DNA of 64,000 nt from Pseudomonas sp. B21-056 (GTDB lineage: Bacteria; Pseudomonadota; Gammaproteobacteria; Pseudomonadales; Pseudomonadaceae): NCBI RefSeq assembly GCF_026016325.1, contig NZ_CP087203.1, positions 4,650,001 to 4,714,000 of the forward strand, read 5' to 3'. Below are positions 1 to 12,116 of the stretch, in pieces; position 1 is the first letter of the stretch; each line of letters begins with the position of its first letter. Below the pieces are notes generated by a model. The model was given only the letters and a program-made list of their open reading frames with translations. It did no database searches and was not told the DNA's origin. Position numbers and translations under genes: made by a program.

Positions 1-328
1 GGCCGACTTCGAACGAGACGGTGGCGGTACGCGGCGTGGCGAACAACGGGCCGACGGCCAGGTAGCAGACCGCCGCCAGCAGGCCGCCGGCGAGCTTGCC
101 GATGGGGCTGCTCAAGGCATCCATCGCACCGCCGACCTTCGCCAGGGCGACCACGGTGACGACCGGCAAGCCGACCGCCGTGATCAGGAAGCCCAGCGCC
201 GCCATCCAGACATGGGGCCCGGACTGCAAACCGACGATAGGCGGGAAGATGATGTTGCCGGCCCCGACGAACAGGGCAAATGTCATGAAACCAAGCGCCA
301 GGATGTCCTGGCCTTTCAACACTTTCAT
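1..328 (-). CDS. brnQ: Branched-chain amino acid carrier BrnQ/BraB, 5' part only
   Basis: This is the N-terminal 109 codons of a gene read leftwards and cut by the window edge. The start ATG is at 326-328. The product begins [20 protein letters not shown] and continues with the GAGNIIFPP segment and [19 protein letters not shown]. Both are typical of the LIVCS (BrnQ/BraB) sodium-coupled Leu/Ile/Val symporters of the inner membrane, and three hydrophobic segments are visible. It lies just downstream of sucCD in the same direction, as braB follows sucD in P. aeruginosa. A 396-base gap and a terminator separate it from sucD, so it probably has its own promoter. Confidence 0.85.
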   Translation of the reverse strand, partial: MKVLKGQDILALGFMTFALFVGAGNIIFPPIVGLQSGPHVWMAALGFLITAVGLPVVTVVALAKVGGAMDALSSPIGKLAGGLLAAVCYLAVGPLFATPRTATVSFEVG

Positions 329-567
329 TAAGGAAACCACACTACTGAATCGGAATTTAGAGAGGGATTTCCCCATGGGTGAGGGAAATGCTGCCGATCC
401 GTATGGGATCGACCCGTTTAGCGCGTCGCGTCCTTGTGGGCAGCGATCGCAAAAATGGTGGCTAGCCTAACGAATCCGGATCAGAAACGCACTGTTACGG
501 GGCAAACTATCCGATACACGACGTTTCCGTGTCGCGTTTACGTATCTATTTTTCCAATGCTGCCCCT

Positions 568-632
568 GTGGCGAGGGGATTTATCCCCTCGCCACAAAAG
601 CATCCTTGCCACAGATAAATCCCCTGGCCACA
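568..632. repeat. REP-like palindrome, family B (short form)
   Basis: The GTGGCGAGGGG arm at 568-578 pairs with CCCCTCGCCAC at 585-595 as a hairpin. A degenerate second copy (GCCACAGATAAATCCCC, then TGGCCAC) follows at 608-632. The same unit occurs in the longer elements at 37830-37974 and 44169-44318. It lies in the 396-base brnQ-sucD gap (329-724), which otherwise holds only the sucD terminator and AT-richer presumed brnQ promoter DNA. Confidence 0.75.
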
Positions 633-670
633 AGAAGCCCTACAGCCATGAACACAACGGCCAGAAACGA

Positions 671-696
671 CAAAGGCCACCCGAAGGTGGCCTTTG
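671..696 (-). terminator. Rho-independent terminator of the suc operon
   Basis: GGCCACC (675-681), loop CGAA, GGTGGCC (686-692), flanked by AAA and TTT so the stem extends to CAAAGGCCACC. It lies 29 bases past the sucD stop and is oriented to end leftward transcription. Confidence 0.75.
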
Positions 697-724
697 TTGC
701 TGGAACGAATCAGTCAGCCGAAGC

Positions 725-1609
725 TTACTTCTTCATTTCCCAGCCAGTCAGCTCGGCCAGGGCCTTGCCGATGTCTGCCAGCGAACGCACGGTTTTCACG
801 CCTGCGTCTTGCAGAGCAGCGAATTTCTCGTCTGCAGTGCCTTTGCCGCCAGAGATGATTGCACCCGCATGGCCCATGCGCTTGCCCGGAGGAGCAGTCA
901 CACCTGCGATGTAGGAAACAACCGGCTTGGTCACGTTTGCCTTGATGTAGGCAGCCGCTTCTTCTTCAGCCGAACCGCCGATCTCACCGATCATGACGAT
1001 CGCTTCGGTCTTCGGGTCTTCCTGGAACAGCTTCAGGATGTCGATGAAGTTCGAACCCGGGATCGGGTCACCGCCGATGCCGACGCAAGTCGACTGACCG
1101 AAACCGGCGTCAGTGGTCTGCTTAACAGCTTCGTAGGTCAGGGTGCCGGAACGGGAAACGATACCGACCTTGCCTGGCAAGTGAATGTGACCTGGCATGA
1201 TGCCGATCTTGCATTCGCCTGGAGTGATCACGCCTGGGCAGTTAGGGCCGATCAGGGTGATACCCAGCTCGTCGCACTTGACCTTGGCTTCCAGCATGTC
1301 GATGGTCGGGATGCCTTCGGTGATGCACACGATCAGCTTGATGCCGCCGAACGCCGCTTCAAGGATGGAATCCTTGCAGAACGGAGCTGGAACGTAGATC
1401 ACGCTGGCGGTGGCGCCAGTGGCTGCAACAGCGTCCTTGACGGTGTTGAAGACAGGCAGGCCCAGATGCTCGGTGCCGCCCTTGCCAGGCGTTACGCCGC
1501 CAACCATCTTGGTGCCGTATTCGATGGCTTGCTGGGTGTGGAAACTACCTTGCGAACCGGTAATACCCTGGCAGATAACCTTGGTGTCTTTATTGATCAG
1601 GACGCTCAT
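725..1609 (-). CDS. sucD: Succinyl-CoA ligase, alpha subunit SucD
   Basis: 294 aa, the usual length. With SucC it interconverts succinyl-CoA and succinate with nucleotide triphosphate formation in the TCA cycle (cytoplasm). The CoA-binding Rossmann part occupies the first ~125 residues ([12 protein letters not shown] near 16-27, TEGIPTIDM near 98-105). The phosphorylated histidine is H247 in [10 protein letters not shown]. The start codon overlaps the sucC stop by one base (TAATG), so translation is probably coupled. It is the last gene of the sdh-suc cluster and is followed by a clear terminator. Confidence 0.98.
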   Translation of the reverse strand: MSVLINKDTKVICQGITGSQGSFHTQQAIEYGTKMVGGVTPGKGGTEHLGLPVFNTVKDAVAATGATASVIYVPAPFCKDSILEAAFGGIKLIVCITEGIPTIDMLEAKVKCDELGITLIGPNCPGVITPGECKIGIMPGHIHLPGKVGIVSRSGTLTYEAVKQTTDAGFGQSTCVGIGGDPIPGSNFIDILKLFQEDPKTEAIVMIGEIGGSAEEEAAAYIKANVTKPVVSYIAGVTAPPGKRMGHAGAIISGGKGTADEKFAALQDAGVKTVRSLADIGKALAELTGWEMKK

Positions 1610-2775
1610 TATTTGCCCTCCGCAGCTTTAACGACTTGTTGAGCAGCGTCGGTCAGGCTGGTAGCAGCGATGATGTTCAAACCGCTTTCTGCCAGTACTT
1701 TAGCGCCCAGCTCAGCGTTGTTGCCTTCAAGGCGAACAACAACCGGGATTTTCACGCCTACTTCTTTCACGGCGCCGATGATGCCTTCGGCAATCATGTC
1801 GCAACGAACGATGCCGCCGAAGATGTTGACCAGTACTGCAGCGACATTGGTGTCGGACAGGATGATCTTGAACGCTTCGGTCACACGTTCCTTGGTAGCA
1901 CCACCGCCCACGTCGAGGAAGTTGGCTGGCTTGCCGCCGTGCAGGTTGACGATGTCCATGGTACCCATGGCCAGGCCGGCACCGTTGACCATGCAGCCGA
2001 TGTTACCTTCCAGGGCTACGTAGTTCAGTTCGAACTTGGCAGCGTGCGCTTCGCGCGGATCGTCTTGCGACGGATCGTGGAAAGTCTTCAGCTTAGGCTG
2101 ACGGTACATGGCGTTGGCGTCGATGTTGATCTTGGCATCGAGGCAGTGCAGATCGCCGTCGGCCTTGATCACCAGCGGGTTCACTTCCAGCAGTGCCAGG
2201 TCATGGTCCTGGAACAGCTTGGCCAGACCTACGAAGATCTTGGCGAACTGAGTGACCTGCTTGCCTTCCAGACCCAGCTGGAATGCCAGTTCACGACCCT
2301 GGAATGGCTGGGCGCCAACCAGTGGATCGATAGTGGCCTTGAGGATTTTCTCAGGGGTATCGTGAGCGATTTTCTCGATGTCCACGCCACCCTCGGTGGA
2401 AGCCATGAACACGATGCGACGGCTCGAACGGTCAACGACAGCGCCCAGGTACAGCTCTTTAGCGATATCAGTGCACGACTCAACCAGGATCTTGGTGACT
2501 GGCTGACCATTGGCATCAGTCTGGTAAGTTACCAGACGCTTGCCCAGCCACTGCTGTGCGAAGGCCTTGGCGTCTTCTTTGCTGCGAACCAGCTTGACGC
2601 CGCCCGCTTTACCGCGACCACCGGCGTGAACCTGGGCTTTGACAACCCATTCGCTGCCGCCGATTTTGTCGCAAGCTTCTGCTGCCGCTTCCGGGGTGTC
2701 TACCGCGTAGCCTGTGGATACTGGCAGGCCGTACTCAGCGAACAGCTGCTTACCCTGATACTCGTGAAGATTCAT
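1609..2775 (-). CDS. sucC: Succinyl-CoA ligase, beta subunit SucC
   Basis: 388 aa, standard for the ADP/GDP-forming beta subunit. It has an N-terminal ATP-grasp domain ([18 protein letters not shown]; glycine-rich [16 protein letters not shown] near 46-61) and a C-terminal CoA-ligase domain with GGATKERV and [16 protein letters not shown]. It partners with SucD, whose gene overlaps the stop by one base. A 195-base spacer with a stem-loop separates it from lpdG, so sucCD may also be transcribed separately. Confidence 0.98.
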   Translation of the reverse strand: MNLHEYQGKQLFAEYGLPVSTGYAVDTPEAAAEACDKIGGSEWVVKAQVHAGGRGKAGGVKLVRSKEDAKAFAQQWLGKRLVTYQTDANGQPVTKILVESCTDIAKELYLGAVVDRSSRRIVFMASTEGGVDIEKIAHDTPEKILKATIDPLVGAQPFQGRELAFQLGLEGKQVTQFAKIFVGLAKLFQDHDLALLEVNPLVIKADGDLHCLDAKINIDANAMYRQPKLKTFHDPSQDDPREAHAAKFELNYVALEGNIGCMVNGAGLAMGTMDIVNLHGGKPANFLDVGGGATKERVTEAFKIILSDTNVAAVLVNIFGGIVRCDMIAEGIIGAVKEVGVKIPVVVRLEGNNAELGAKVLAESGLNIIAATSLTDAAQQVVKAAEGK

Positions 2776-2849
2776 GCTTATTACCGTCTTCGTTAGGTAC
2801 TGCGCATTCGGTGCTGCACCATTGAGTGCCGCACCACCTGTGACTGCTG

Positions 2850-2888
2850 CTTGCGTAGCCTTCCGGTCACCCGGTCGAGCTACGCAAG
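2850..2888. other. Stem-loop in the lpdG-sucC spacer
   Basis: The perfect inverted repeat CTTGCGTAGC (2850-2859) / GCTACGCAAG (2879-2888) has a 19-base loop and no T-tract. It lies inside the 195-base gap between lpdG and sucC, the widest gap in the lpdG-sucCD end of the cluster. It may be an RNA processing or attenuation site. The rest of the spacer shows nothing I can name. Confidence 0.5.
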
Positions 2889-2970
2889 ACTGCGTCCAGC
2901 GGACATTCCGCGGTGAGTCTTGCGCGCAAGGCTCACGACGGGCCGAACCGCCGTGGTTTCTTATTATCTG

Positions 2971-4410
<1,440 letters not shown>

Positions 4411-4516
4411 TCATTCCTTCTCGAATCAAACCGGACGGCCGCTTGTGACGACCGTCGTGGACGAAACCGGTTGTTTCAGCAAGAGGCCGGTCAACCGACC
4501 GGCCCTCGCGGCGAAA

Positions 4517-5740
4517 TCAGATATCCAGCAGCAGACGCGCCGGATCTTCCAGCAGGTTCTTGATGGTGACCAGGAACGTCACGGCTTCTTTCCCGTCGAT
4601 CAGGCGGTGATCGTAGGACAGCGCCAGGTACATCATCGGACGAATCACGACCTGACCGTTGATTGCCATCGGACGCTGGATGATGTTGTGCATACCCAGG
4701 ATCGCCGCTTGCGGCGGGTTGACGATCGGGGTCGACATCATCGAACCGAATGTACCACCGTTGGTGATGGTGAACGTACCGCCGGTCATCTCATCGATGG
4801 ACAGCTTGCCGTCACGGGCCTTCTTGCCGAAGGTGGCGATGCCGCCTTCGATTTCAGCCAGGCTCATCAGTTCGGCGTTACGCAGTACCGGAACCACCAG
4901 GCCACGGTCGCTGGACACCGCAACACCGACGTCGGCGTAGCCGTGGTAGACGATGTCGGAACCGTCGATCGACGCGTTGACAGCCGGGAAGCGTTTCAGC
5001 GCTTCGGTGGCTGCCTTGACGAAGAACGACATGAAGCCCAGGCGCACCCCATTGTGGCTCTTCTCAAAGAGATCCTTGTACTTCGAACGCAATGCCATGA
5101 CTTCAGTCATGTCGACTTCGTTGAACGTGGTCAGCATCGCCATGTTCGACTGGGCTTCGACCAGGCGCTTGGCCACGGTGGCACGCACACGGGTCATCGG
5201 TACGCGCTTCTCGGTGCGGTCGCCAGCGGCGAACACAGGCGCAGCGGCGGCCGGAGCGGCAGCCTTGGCCGGTGCTGCGGCCGGAGCGGCCTTCTTCGCG
5301 GCAACGGCAGCCACCACGTCTTCCTTGGTCACACGACCACCCTTGCCGGTGCCGGCAACGGAAGCGATGTTGATGCCGTTCTCTTCAGCGATCTTGCGTG
5401 CAGCCGGTGCAGCGATTGGATCGTCTTCGCCATCGGCAGCCGGAGCGGCAGCCTGGGCAGCGGCAGGAGCAGCAGCGGCGGCCGGAGCAGCGGCAGCAGC
5501 GCCGCCCTCTTCGATCGAGCCCAGTACCTGGTTGGACAGGACAGTAGCGCCCTCTTCGGCAACGATTGCGCCGAGCACGCCGTCAGCTTCGGCCAGTACT
5601 TCCAATACGACTTTGTCGGTTTCGATGTCGACGATCAGTTCGTCGCGCTTGACGGCCTCGCCCGGTTTTTTGTGCCAGGTGGCAATGGTGCCATCGGCAA
5701 CCGATTCCGGGAAAGTGGGGGCTTTGATCTCGATAGCCAT
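4517..5740 (-). CDS. sucB: 2-oxoglutarate dehydrogenase E2 (dihydrolipoyl succinyltransferase)
   Basis: 407 aa. It has one lipoyl domain (residues 1-77; lipoylated K43 in [10 protein letters not shown]) and a long Ala/Pro linker. The E1/E3-binding domain lies near 109-145 ([16 protein letters not shown]), followed by another Ala-rich linker and the catalytic acyltransferase domain, with H378 and D382 in [10 protein letters not shown]. It transfers the succinyl group to CoA inside the 2-oxoglutarate dehydrogenase core. It sits 42 bases after sucA in the same operon, with an AAGGA ribosome site. Confidence 0.98.
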   Translation of the reverse strand: MAIEIKAPTFPESVADGTIATWHKKPGEAVKRDELIVDIETDKVVLEVLAEADGVLGAIVAEEGATVLSNQVLGSIEEGGAAAAAPAAAAAPAAAQAAAPAADGEDDPIAAPAARKIAEENGINIASVAGTGKGGRVTKEDVVAAVAAKKAAPAAAPAKAAAPAAAAPVFAAGDRTEKRVPMTRVRATVAKRLVEAQSNMAMLTTFNEVDMTEVMALRSKYKDLFEKSHNGVRLGFMSFFVKAATEALKRFPAVNASIDGSDIVYHGYADVGVAVSSDRGLVVPVLRNAELMSLAEIEGGIATFGKKARDGKLSIDEMTGGTFTITNGGTFGSMMSTPIVNPPQAAILGMHNIIQRPMAINGQVVIRPMMYLALSYDHRLIDGKEAVTFLVTIKNLLEDPARLLLDI

Positions 5741-5782
5741 TATCTGTGGTTCCTTAAATTCGGTTTCAGGTGCGCGAAGGCA

Positions 5783-8614
5783 TTAAACGGTGAAGGCATC
5801 TTGCAGCAGTTGTTCCTGCTGCTCGGCGTGCATCGATGCGTAACCACAAGCAGGTGCAGCAGAAGCATCACGGCCGGCGTATTCCAGGCCCAGGGCCTTG
5901 TTATGGTTGCCGATGCTGCGACGCAGGTGATGCTGGCTGCTGTACCACGCGCCCTGGTTCATCGGTTCTTCCTGACACCACACCACATGCTTGAGGTTGG
6001 TGTAAGGCGCGATGGCCTCCATCAGGTCTTCTTCCGGGAACGGGTAAAGCTGCTCGATACGCACGATGGCGATGTCTTCGCGGCCTTCGGCACGACGTTT
6101 TTCCAGCAGGTCGTAGTAGACCTTGCCGCTGCACAGGACCAGGCGAGTCACCTTGGCCGCGTCCAGCGTATCGATCTCGGAGATAACCGTCTGGAACGAG
6201 CCTTCGGCCAGGTCCTCGAGGGTGGAGATCGCCAGCTTGTGGCGCAGCAGCGACTTCGGCGTCAGCACGATCAGCGGCTTGCGCAGCGGACGGATGACCT
6301 GACGACGCAGCAGGTGGTAGATCTGCGCCGGGGTGGTCGGTACGCAGACCTGGACGTTGTGCTCGGCGCACAGTTGCAGGTAACGCTCCAGGCGTGCCGA
6401 GGAGTGCTCCGGCCCCTGCCCTTCATAACCGTGTGGCAGCAGCATGGTCAGGCCGCACAGACGACCCCACTTGTGCTCGCCGCTGGTGATGAACTGGTCG
6501 ACAACCACCTGGGCACCGTTGGCGAAGTCGCCGAACTGGGCTTCCCAGATCACCAGCGCATTCGGCTCGGTGGTGGAGTAGCCATATTCGAACGCCAGGA
6601 CGGCTTCCTCGGACAGCAGCGAATCGTACAGGTCGAAACGTGGCTGGCCCTTGTACAGGTGTTGCAGCGGGATGTAGGTGCTGGCGTCTTTCTGGTTGTG
6701 CAGCGCCGCGTGGCGGTGCGAGAAAGTGCCGCGGCCTACGTCCTGGCCGGTGATGCGGATCGGGTGACCTTCGAACGCCAGGGTCGCGTACGCCATGGTT
6801 TCGGCGTAACCCCAGTTGATCGGCAGGCCGCCGGCTTGCATCTTCTGACGGTCTTCGTAGATCTTCGCGACCTGGCGCTGGACCACGAAGCCTTCCGGGA
6901 TGTCCAGCAGCTTGGCGGACAGTTCCTGCAGGGTCTTGAGGTCGAAGCGGGTGTCGTGACGAGCGGTCCAGGCGTGGCCCAGGTAAGGACGCCAGTCCAC
7001 GAACAACTCTTTGTTCGGCTCCTTGACCAGGCTTTTTACCACGTGCAGGCCGTTATCCAGGGCGTTGCGATATTCATCGACTTTTTCCTGGACGCGCTCG
7101 GCATTCAGTACGCCGCCCTGGGTCAGGCGCTCGGCATACAGCTCACGGGTGGTGCGCTGCTTGGCGATCTGCTGGTACATCAGCGGCTGGGTGCCGCTTG
7201 GCTCGTCGGCCTCGTTGTGGCCGCGACGGCGGTAGCAGACCAGGTCGATCACCACGTCACGCTTGTACTGCATGCGGTAGTCGATGGCCAACTGGGTCAC
7301 GAACAGCACGGCTTCCGGATCATCGCCATTCACATGGAGGATCGGCGCCTGGATCATCTTCGCCACGTCGGTCGCGTACTCGGTGGAGCGCGAGTCCAGC
7401 GGGTTGCTGATGGTGAAACCGACCTGGTTGTTGATCACGATGTGCACGGTACCGCCGGTCTTGAAACCGCGGGTCTGGGACATCTGGAAGGTTTCCATGA
7501 CCACGCCCTGACCGGCGAAAGCCGCGTCACCGTGGATGGAGATCGGCAATACCTTCTCACCGGTCGGGTCGTTGCGACGATCCTGACGGGCGCGAACCGA
7601 ACCTTCGACCACCGGGGAAACGATTTCCAGATGGGACGGGTTGAACGCCATGGCCAGGTGGACTTCGCCGCCGGTGGTCATCACGTTGGACGAGAAGCCC
7701 TGGTGATATTTCACGTCACCGGAACCCAGCTCGACCTTCTTCTTGCCTTCGAACTCGTCGAACAGCTCGCGTGGGTTCTTGCCGAAGGTGTTGACCAGCA
7801 CGTTCAGACGGCCACGGTGAGCCATGCCGATGACCACTTCCTTGGTGCCGTACGAACCGGAACGCTGGATCAGCTCGTCCAGCATCGGAATCAGGCTCTC
7901 GCCGCCTTCCAGGCCGAAACGCTTGGTGCCCGGGTATTTGGTGCCCAGGTATTTTTCCAGGCCTTCACCGGCAGTGACGCGCTCGAGCAGGTGGCTCTTG
8001 ATGTCGGCGGAGTACGTCGGACGGCCACGAACGCTTTCCAGACGCTGCTGGAACCACTGGCGTTGCTCGGAATCGGTGATGTGCGTGAACTCAGCGCCGA
8101 TGGTGCGGCAATATGTCTGCTGCAACGCTTCGTGAATTTCGCGTAGGCTCGCTTCCTCTTTGCCGATGAACAGGTCGCCGGCACGGAAGGTCGTATCAAG
8201 ATCGGCATTGGTCAAGCCGTAATGAGTGATCGACAGGTCTGCAGGTGCAGGACGCTGCCACAGCCCCAGCGGGTCCAGCTGGGCTGCCTGGTGGCCTCGC
8301 ATCCTGTAGGCCTGGATCAGTCGCAGTACTTCAACTTGCTTCTTCTCGTGTTCGCTGCTCACGCTGCCGGCGGAAACCGGTTGGGCGCGGCGCTGGTTCT
8401 TTGCCAGCAGCACGAAATGATCGCGAATCGTCGAGTGCGAAACATCGGTGGCAGAGTTACCGTCAGCGGGCAACTTCTGAAAATAGGTGCGCCATTCTTC
8501 TGGCACAGCGTTAGGGTCGTGCAGGTAGAGCTCGTAGAGCTCTTCCACATAGGCAGCGTTACCACCGGAGAGGTGGGCACTGTTCCACATGCGCTGCATC
8601 ACGCTTTCTTGCAT
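5783..8614 (-). CDS. sucA: 2-oxoglutarate dehydrogenase E1 (SucA)
   Basis: 943 aa thiamine-diphosphate decarboxylase. The N-terminus (MQESVMQRMWNSAHLSGGNAAYVEELYELY) matches the E. coli SucA start in length and pattern, so I keep this ATG (GAGGGTGA upstream). GMAHRGRLNVLVN, the HGDAAFAGQGVVMETF thiamine-diphosphate region and the RRGHNEADEPSGTQPLMY stretch mark the active-site halves. It oxidatively decarboxylates 2-oxoglutarate and hands the succinyl group to SucB. The 261-base gap upstream from sdhB probably holds its own promoter. Confidence 0.98.
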   Translation of the reverse strand: MQESVMQRMWNSAHLSGGNAAYVEELYELYLHDPNAVPEEWRTYFQKLPADGNSATDVSHSTIRDHFVLLAKNQRRAQPVSAGSVSSEHEKKQVEVLRLIQAYRMRGHQAAQLDPLGLWQRPAPADLSITHYGLTNADLDTTFRAGDLFIGKEEASLREIHEALQQTYCRTIGAEFTHITDSEQRQWFQQRLESVRGRPTYSADIKSHLLERVTAGEGLEKYLGTKYPGTKRFGLEGGESLIPMLDELIQRSGSYGTKEVVIGMAHRGRLNVLVNTFGKNPRELFDEFEGKKKVELGSGDVKYHQGFSSNVMTTGGEVHLAMAFNPSHLEIVSPVVEGSVRARQDRRNDPTGEKVLPISIHGDAAFAGQGVVMETFQMSQTRGFKTGGTVHIVINNQVGFTISNPLDSRSTEYATDVAKMIQAPILHVNGDDPEAVLFVTQLAIDYRMQYKRDVVIDLVCYRRRGHNEADEPSGTQPLMYQQIAKQRTTRELYAERLTQGGVLNAERVQEKVDEYRNALDNGLHVVKSLVKEPNKELFVDWRPYLGHAWTARHDTRFDLKTLQELSAKLLDIPEGFVVQRQVAKIYEDRQKMQAGGLPINWGYAETMAYATLAFEGHPIRITGQDVGRGTFSHRHAALHNQKDASTYIPLQHLYKGQPRFDLYDSLLSEEAVLAFEYGYSTTEPNALVIWEAQFGDFANGAQVVVDQFITSGEHKWGRLCGLTMLLPHGYEGQGPEHSSARLERYLQLCAEHNVQVCVPTTPAQIYHLLRRQVIRPLRKPLIVLTPKSLLRHKLAISTLEDLAEGSFQTVISEIDTLDAAKVTRLVLCSGKVYYDLLEKRRAEGREDIAIVRIEQLYPFPEEDLMEAIAPYTNLKHVVWCQEEPMNQGAWYSSQHHLRRSIGNHNKALGLEYAGRDASAAPACGYASMHAEQQEQLLQDAFTV

Positions 8615-8875
8615 GCTTGGTCACCCTCGATTAGGGGAACACCATCGGCGAAAACACCGAGCAAACTTGCAGAAGTCCGAGTGCAGCGACTAAAACAAGC
8701 CACTTAGGATCACGCTGATAGTCCGGGTACCAGCCCGGATGCCCCTGCTTGTCTCATTTCTTCAAAATAAGAACCGCCGCTTTGTGAGCGGCTGTCCTGG
8801 TTATGCTACGACGCGGGTTGAAGCCCGCGCCCTAGCCTCTACGGGTACAGCGGTTCTACGGGTACAGCAGCTGAA
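8615..8875. other. sdhB-sucA spacer with stem-loops and a tandem repeat
   Basis: This 261-base gap has two hairpins: GCCGCT (8776-8781) / AGCGGC (8787-8792), and CGCGGG / CCCGCG around 8812-8829. It also has a 14-base direct repeat TCTACGGGTACAGC at 8838-8851 and 8855-8868. On the minus strand the first hairpin is followed by a T-containing stretch and may be a weak terminator after sdhB. No reading frame here is convincing. Confidence 0.45.
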
Positions 8876-9580
8876 TCACACGCCGCTTTGCAGCAGCATG
8901 TTACGTACGTGACCGATGGCCTTAGTCGGGTTCAGGCCTTTCGGGCAGACGTTGACGCAGTTCATGATCCCGCGGCAGCGGAATACGCTGAACGGGTCAT
9001 CCAGTGCCGCCAGACGCTCGGACGTCTTGGTGTCACGGCTGTCTGCCAGGAAGCGGTACGCTTGCAGCAGGGCGGCCGGGCCCAGGAATTTGTCCGGGTT
9101 CCACCAGAAGGATGGGCACGAGGTCGAGCAGCAGGCGCACAGGATGCACTCGTACAGACCGTCGAGCTTTTCACGCTCTTCCGGAGACTGCAGACGTTCG
9201 ATGGCCGGAGCCGGCGTGTCGTTCTGCAGGAATGGCTTCACCTTCTCGTATTGCTTGTAGAAGATGCTCATATCGACGACCAGGTCACGGATAACCGGCA
9301 AACCTGGCAGCGGACGAACGATCAGCTTGTTGCCTTTGACAACGGCCGACAGTGGCGTGATGCAGGCCAGGCCGTTCTTGCCGTTGATGTTCATGCCGTC
9401 GGAGCCGCAAACGCCCTCGCGGCAGGAGCGACGATAGGAGAAACCTTCGTCCTGCTCTTTGATCAGGGCGAGCACGTCCAGCACCATCAGGTCCTTACCA
9501 CCGGTATCGACCTGGAAATCCTGCATGAACGGCGCGGCGTCCTGATCAGGGTTGTAGCGATAAACACTGACTTGCAACAT
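8876..9580 (-). CDS. sdhB: Succinate dehydrogenase iron-sulfur subunit SdhB
   Basis: 234 aa. I start at ATG 9578-9580 (MLQVSVYRYNP) because AAGGG lies eight bases upstream. The in-frame GTG at 9587-9589 would sit directly on that site. The [2Fe-2S] motif CREGVCGSDGMNINGKNGLAC (from C53) has Asp at the third ligand position, as in E. coli. CILCACCSTSCP and CRGIMNCVNVCPKGLNP bind the [4Fe-4S] and [3Fe-4S] centres. It passes electrons from SdhA to the quinone-reducing SdhCD anchor. It starts 11 bases after the sdhA stop. Confidence 0.97.
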   Translation of the reverse strand: MLQVSVYRYNPDQDAAPFMQDFQVDTGGKDLMVLDVLALIKEQDEGFSYRRSCREGVCGSDGMNINGKNGLACITPLSAVVKGNKLIVRPLPGLPVIRDLVVDMSIFYKQYEKVKPFLQNDTPAPAIERLQSPEEREKLDGLYECILCACCSTSCPSFWWNPDKFLGPAALLQAYRFLADSRDTKTSERLAALDDPFSVFRCRGIMNCVNVCPKGLNPTKAIGHVRNMLLQSGV

Positions 9581-9591
9581 GGCGGCCACCC

Positions 9592-11364
9592 TTAATAAGT
9601 CCGAATCTTAGGTTCAAAAGTCGGAACAGTCTTCGGCGAGAAGTTCACGGCACGCTTGCTTACGCGCTTTTCACCCGGGAAGTACAGGGTGTGGCACAGC
9701 CAGTTTTCGTCGTCGCGATCTTCATAGTCTTCGCGGGCATGGGCGCCACGGGACTCTTTACGCACTTCGGCCGCGATGGCGGTGGCTTCGGCCACTTCCA
9801 GCAGGTTCTGCAGTTCCAGCGCTTCGATACGTGCAGTGTTGAACGCCTGTGACTTATCGTTGATCTTCACGTTGGCAATTCGTTCACGCAGTTCTGCCAG
9901 TTGGGCAATACCCTTCTGCATGTATTCACCGGTACGGAATACACCGAAGTAGTTCTGCATGCAGTTCTGCAGCTCGCGACGCAGGGTTGCCACGTCTTCG
10001 CCATCGGTACGGTTGTTCAGGGCGTTCAGGCGCGACAGGGCCGCATTGATGTCGGCTTCGGTAGCGTCGTCGTACTCGATACCGTCGGTCAGCGCCTTTT
10101 CCAGGTGCAGGCCGGCAGCGCGACCGAAGACCACCAGGTCGAGCAGCGAGTTGCCGCCCAGGCGGTTGGCACCGTGAACCGATACGCACGCCACTTCACC
10201 CACTGCGAACAGGCCAGGGATGATTTCGTCCACGCCTTCGGCGTTCTGGGTGATCGCCTGGCCGTGAATGTTGGTGGCAACGCCGCCCATCATATAGTGG
10301 CAGGTTGGAACCACTGGAACCGGCGCGACGACCGGATCGACGTGGGCGAAGGTCTTCGACAGTTCGCAGATGCCTGGCAGACGGCTGTGCAGCACTTCCT
10401 CGCCCAGGTGGTCGAGCTTGAGCATCACGTGGTCGCCATTCGGGCCACAGCCGTTACCGGCAATGATCTCTTTAACCATCGAACGAGCCACGACGTCACG
10501 ACCGGCAAGGTCCTTGGCGTTCGGAGCATAACGCTCCATGAAACGCTCGCCGTGCTTGTTGATCAGGTAGCCGCCTTCACCACGGCAACCTTCGGTGACC
10601 AGTACACCGGCGCCGGCGATGCCGGTCGGGTGGAACTGCCACATTTCGATGTCTTGTACCGGCACGCCAGCACGCAGGGCCATGCCGACGCCGTCACCGG
10701 TGTTGATCAGGGCGTTGGTGGTGGATGCGTAGATACGGCCTGCACCGCCGGTCGCCAGTACGGTGGCTTTCGAGCGGATGTAGGTGGTTTCGCCGGTTTC
10801 GATGCAGATCGCGATCACGCCGACGAAGGCGCCGTCCTGGTTCTTCACCAGGTCTACGGCGTAGTACTCGTTCAGGAACGTGGTACCGGCTTTCAGGTTG
10901 CCCTGGTAAAGGGTGTGCAGCAGTGCATGACCGGTACGGTCGGATGCCGCGCAGGTACGTGCAGCCTGGCCACCCTTGCCGTAGTCCTTGGACTGGCCAC
11001 CGAACGGACGCTGGTAGATACGACCGGTTTCGGTACGGGAGAACGGCAGGCCCATGTGGTCCAGCTCGAACACCGCGGCCGGGCCTTCCTGACACATGTA
11101 TTCGATAGCATCCTGGTCACCGATGTAGTCGGAACCCTTGACGGTATCGTACATGTGCCAGCGCCAGTCATCGTTCGGGTCGGCCGAAGCGATGGCGCAG
11201 GTGATGCCGCCCTGGGCGGAAACAGTGTGCGAACGGGTCGGGAAGACCTTGGTGATCACGGCAGTCTTGTGACCGCCCTGTGCCAGTTGCAGCGCTGCGC
11301 GCATGCCGGCACCGCCGCCGCCAATGATGATGGCGTCGAAAGAAATCGTTGGAATGTTAGCCAT
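9592..11364 (-). CDS. sdhA: Succinate dehydrogenase flavoprotein subunit SdhA
   Basis: 590 aa. The FAD-binding [17 protein letters not shown] lies near 16-32. [12 protein letters not shown] carries the histidine for covalent FAD attachment. [21 protein letters not shown] is part of the substrate-binding domain, and [17 protein letters not shown] is the C-terminal FAD-contact motif. It oxidises succinate to fumarate on the cytoplasmic face of the inner membrane. Only three bases separate it from sdhD, consistent with one sdhCDAB transcript. Confidence 0.98.
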   Translation of the reverse strand: MANIPTISFDAIIIGGGGAGMRAALQLAQGGHKTAVITKVFPTRSHTVSAQGGITCAIASADPNDDWRWHMYDTVKGSDYIGDQDAIEYMCQEGPAAVFELDHMGLPFSRTETGRIYQRPFGGQSKDYGKGGQAARTCAASDRTGHALLHTLYQGNLKAGTTFLNEYYAVDLVKNQDGAFVGVIAICIETGETTYIRSKATVLATGGAGRIYASTTNALINTGDGVGMALRAGVPVQDIEMWQFHPTGIAGAGVLVTEGCRGEGGYLINKHGERFMERYAPNAKDLAGRDVVARSMVKEIIAGNGCGPNGDHVMLKLDHLGEEVLHSRLPGICELSKTFAHVDPVVAPVPVVPTCHYMMGGVATNIHGQAITQNAEGVDEIIPGLFAVGEVACVSVHGANRLGGNSLLDLVVFGRAAGLHLEKALTDGIEYDDATEADINAALSRLNALNNRTDGEDVATLRRELQNCMQNYFGVFRTGEYMQKGIAQLAELRERIANVKINDKSQAFNTARIEALELQNLLEVAEATAIAAEVRKESRGAHAREDYEDRDDENWLCHTLYFPGEKRVSKRAVNFSPKTVPTFEPKIRTY

Positions 11365-11367
11365 GGA

Positions 11368-11736
11368 TCAGATACCCCAGAGAATCTGCACACCCCAGAC
11401 GAAGTAAGCGAACATCGCAACGCCGCATACCGCCTGGAAAAGAAAACGTATGGCAGTCGCCGACTTGCCCAGCGCCATCGGCGTCAGGTAGTCGGTGGCG
11501 ATGGTCCACATGCCGACCCAGGCGTGGGCGCCCAGTGCGACAAGCGCCAGCAGACTGAAGATACGCATCCCGTTGTGTGCGAACAGACCGTGCCATTGTT
11601 CATAGCCAATGCCAGGGTTCGCCGCGAGATAGCCGATCAGGAAAATGAAATAAGCCGCCAGAACGACCGCAGACACACGCTGCGCCATCCAGTCATAGAG
11701 GCCCGAACGCGAAAGGTTCGTAACGCTGGTTACCAT
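11368..11736 (-). CDS. sdhD: Succinate dehydrogenase membrane anchor SdhD
   Basis: 122 aa with three transmembrane helices (near 20-40, 55-75 and 90-115), including the haem/quinone-region helix with LVALGAHAWVGMWTIATDYL. I use ATG 11734-11736 (MVTSVTNLSRSGLYDW) because GGAG lies seven bases upstream. A longer frame begins only at a TTG two codons earlier. It overlaps the end of sdhC by seven bases. With SdhC it anchors SdhAB and binds haem b and ubiquinone. Confidence 0.96.
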   Translation of the reverse strand: MVTSVTNLSRSGLYDWMAQRVSAVVLAAYFIFLIGYLAANPGIGYEQWHGLFAHNGMRIFSLLALVALGAHAWVGMWTIATDYLTPMALGKSATAIRFLFQAVCGVAMFAYFVWGVQILWGI

Positions 11737-12116
11737 ATCCAAACTCCTGCCAGAACGATCAGCACCAAGGAAACGGCGATGATGATTTTCGAGCCCAGGC
11801 GGCCGCCTTCCAGCGTCTCACCGATGCCCATGTCCATGATCAAGTGGCGCACACCGGCAACCAGGTGATACAGCAGAGCGGACAGGAGGCCCCATGCTAC
11901 GAACTTGGCCAGCGGACTGGTCAAGCATGCCTTCACCTCGGCATAGCCTTCCTCGGAACCCAGGGATTTGCTCAATGCATAAAGCATGATGCCAAGGCCC
12001 AGGAAGAGGATGATGCCGGAAACACGGTGAAGAAACGACGTAACGCCGGTGATGGGGAGTTTGATGGTCCTTAGGTCTAGGTTTACAGGTCGTTGGCTTT
12101 TCACGGCTTTTTTCAC
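11730..12116 (-). CDS. sdhC: Succinate dehydrogenase cytochrome b556 subunit SdhC
   Basis: 128 aa from a GTG start. The start region (MKKAVKSQRPVNLDLRTIKL) aligns in length with E. coli SdhC. SFLHRVSGIILF and HLVAGVRHLIMDMG provide the quinone-site and haem-ligand regions. Three transmembrane helices are visible. It is the first gene of sdhCDAB-sucAB-lpdG-sucCD and is preceded by a good sigma70-type promoter at 12239-12267. Confidence 0.96.
   Translation of the reverse strand: MKKAVKSQRPVNLDLRTIKLPITGVTSFLHRVSGIILFLGLGIMLYALSKSLGSEEGYAEVKACLTSPLAKFVAWGLLSALLYHLVAGVRHLIMDMGIGETLEGGRLGSKIIIAVSLVLIVLAGVWIW

Noticed and set aside
9400..9420. Asp in place of a Cys ligand in the SdhB [2Fe-2S] motif
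   Set aside because: The same Asp is present in E. coli SdhB and is a normal ligand variant.
9581..9589. GTG start giving SdhB three extra residues
   Set aside because: The Shine-Dalgarno sequence would abut the GTG. ATG 9580 has correct spacing and the usual length.
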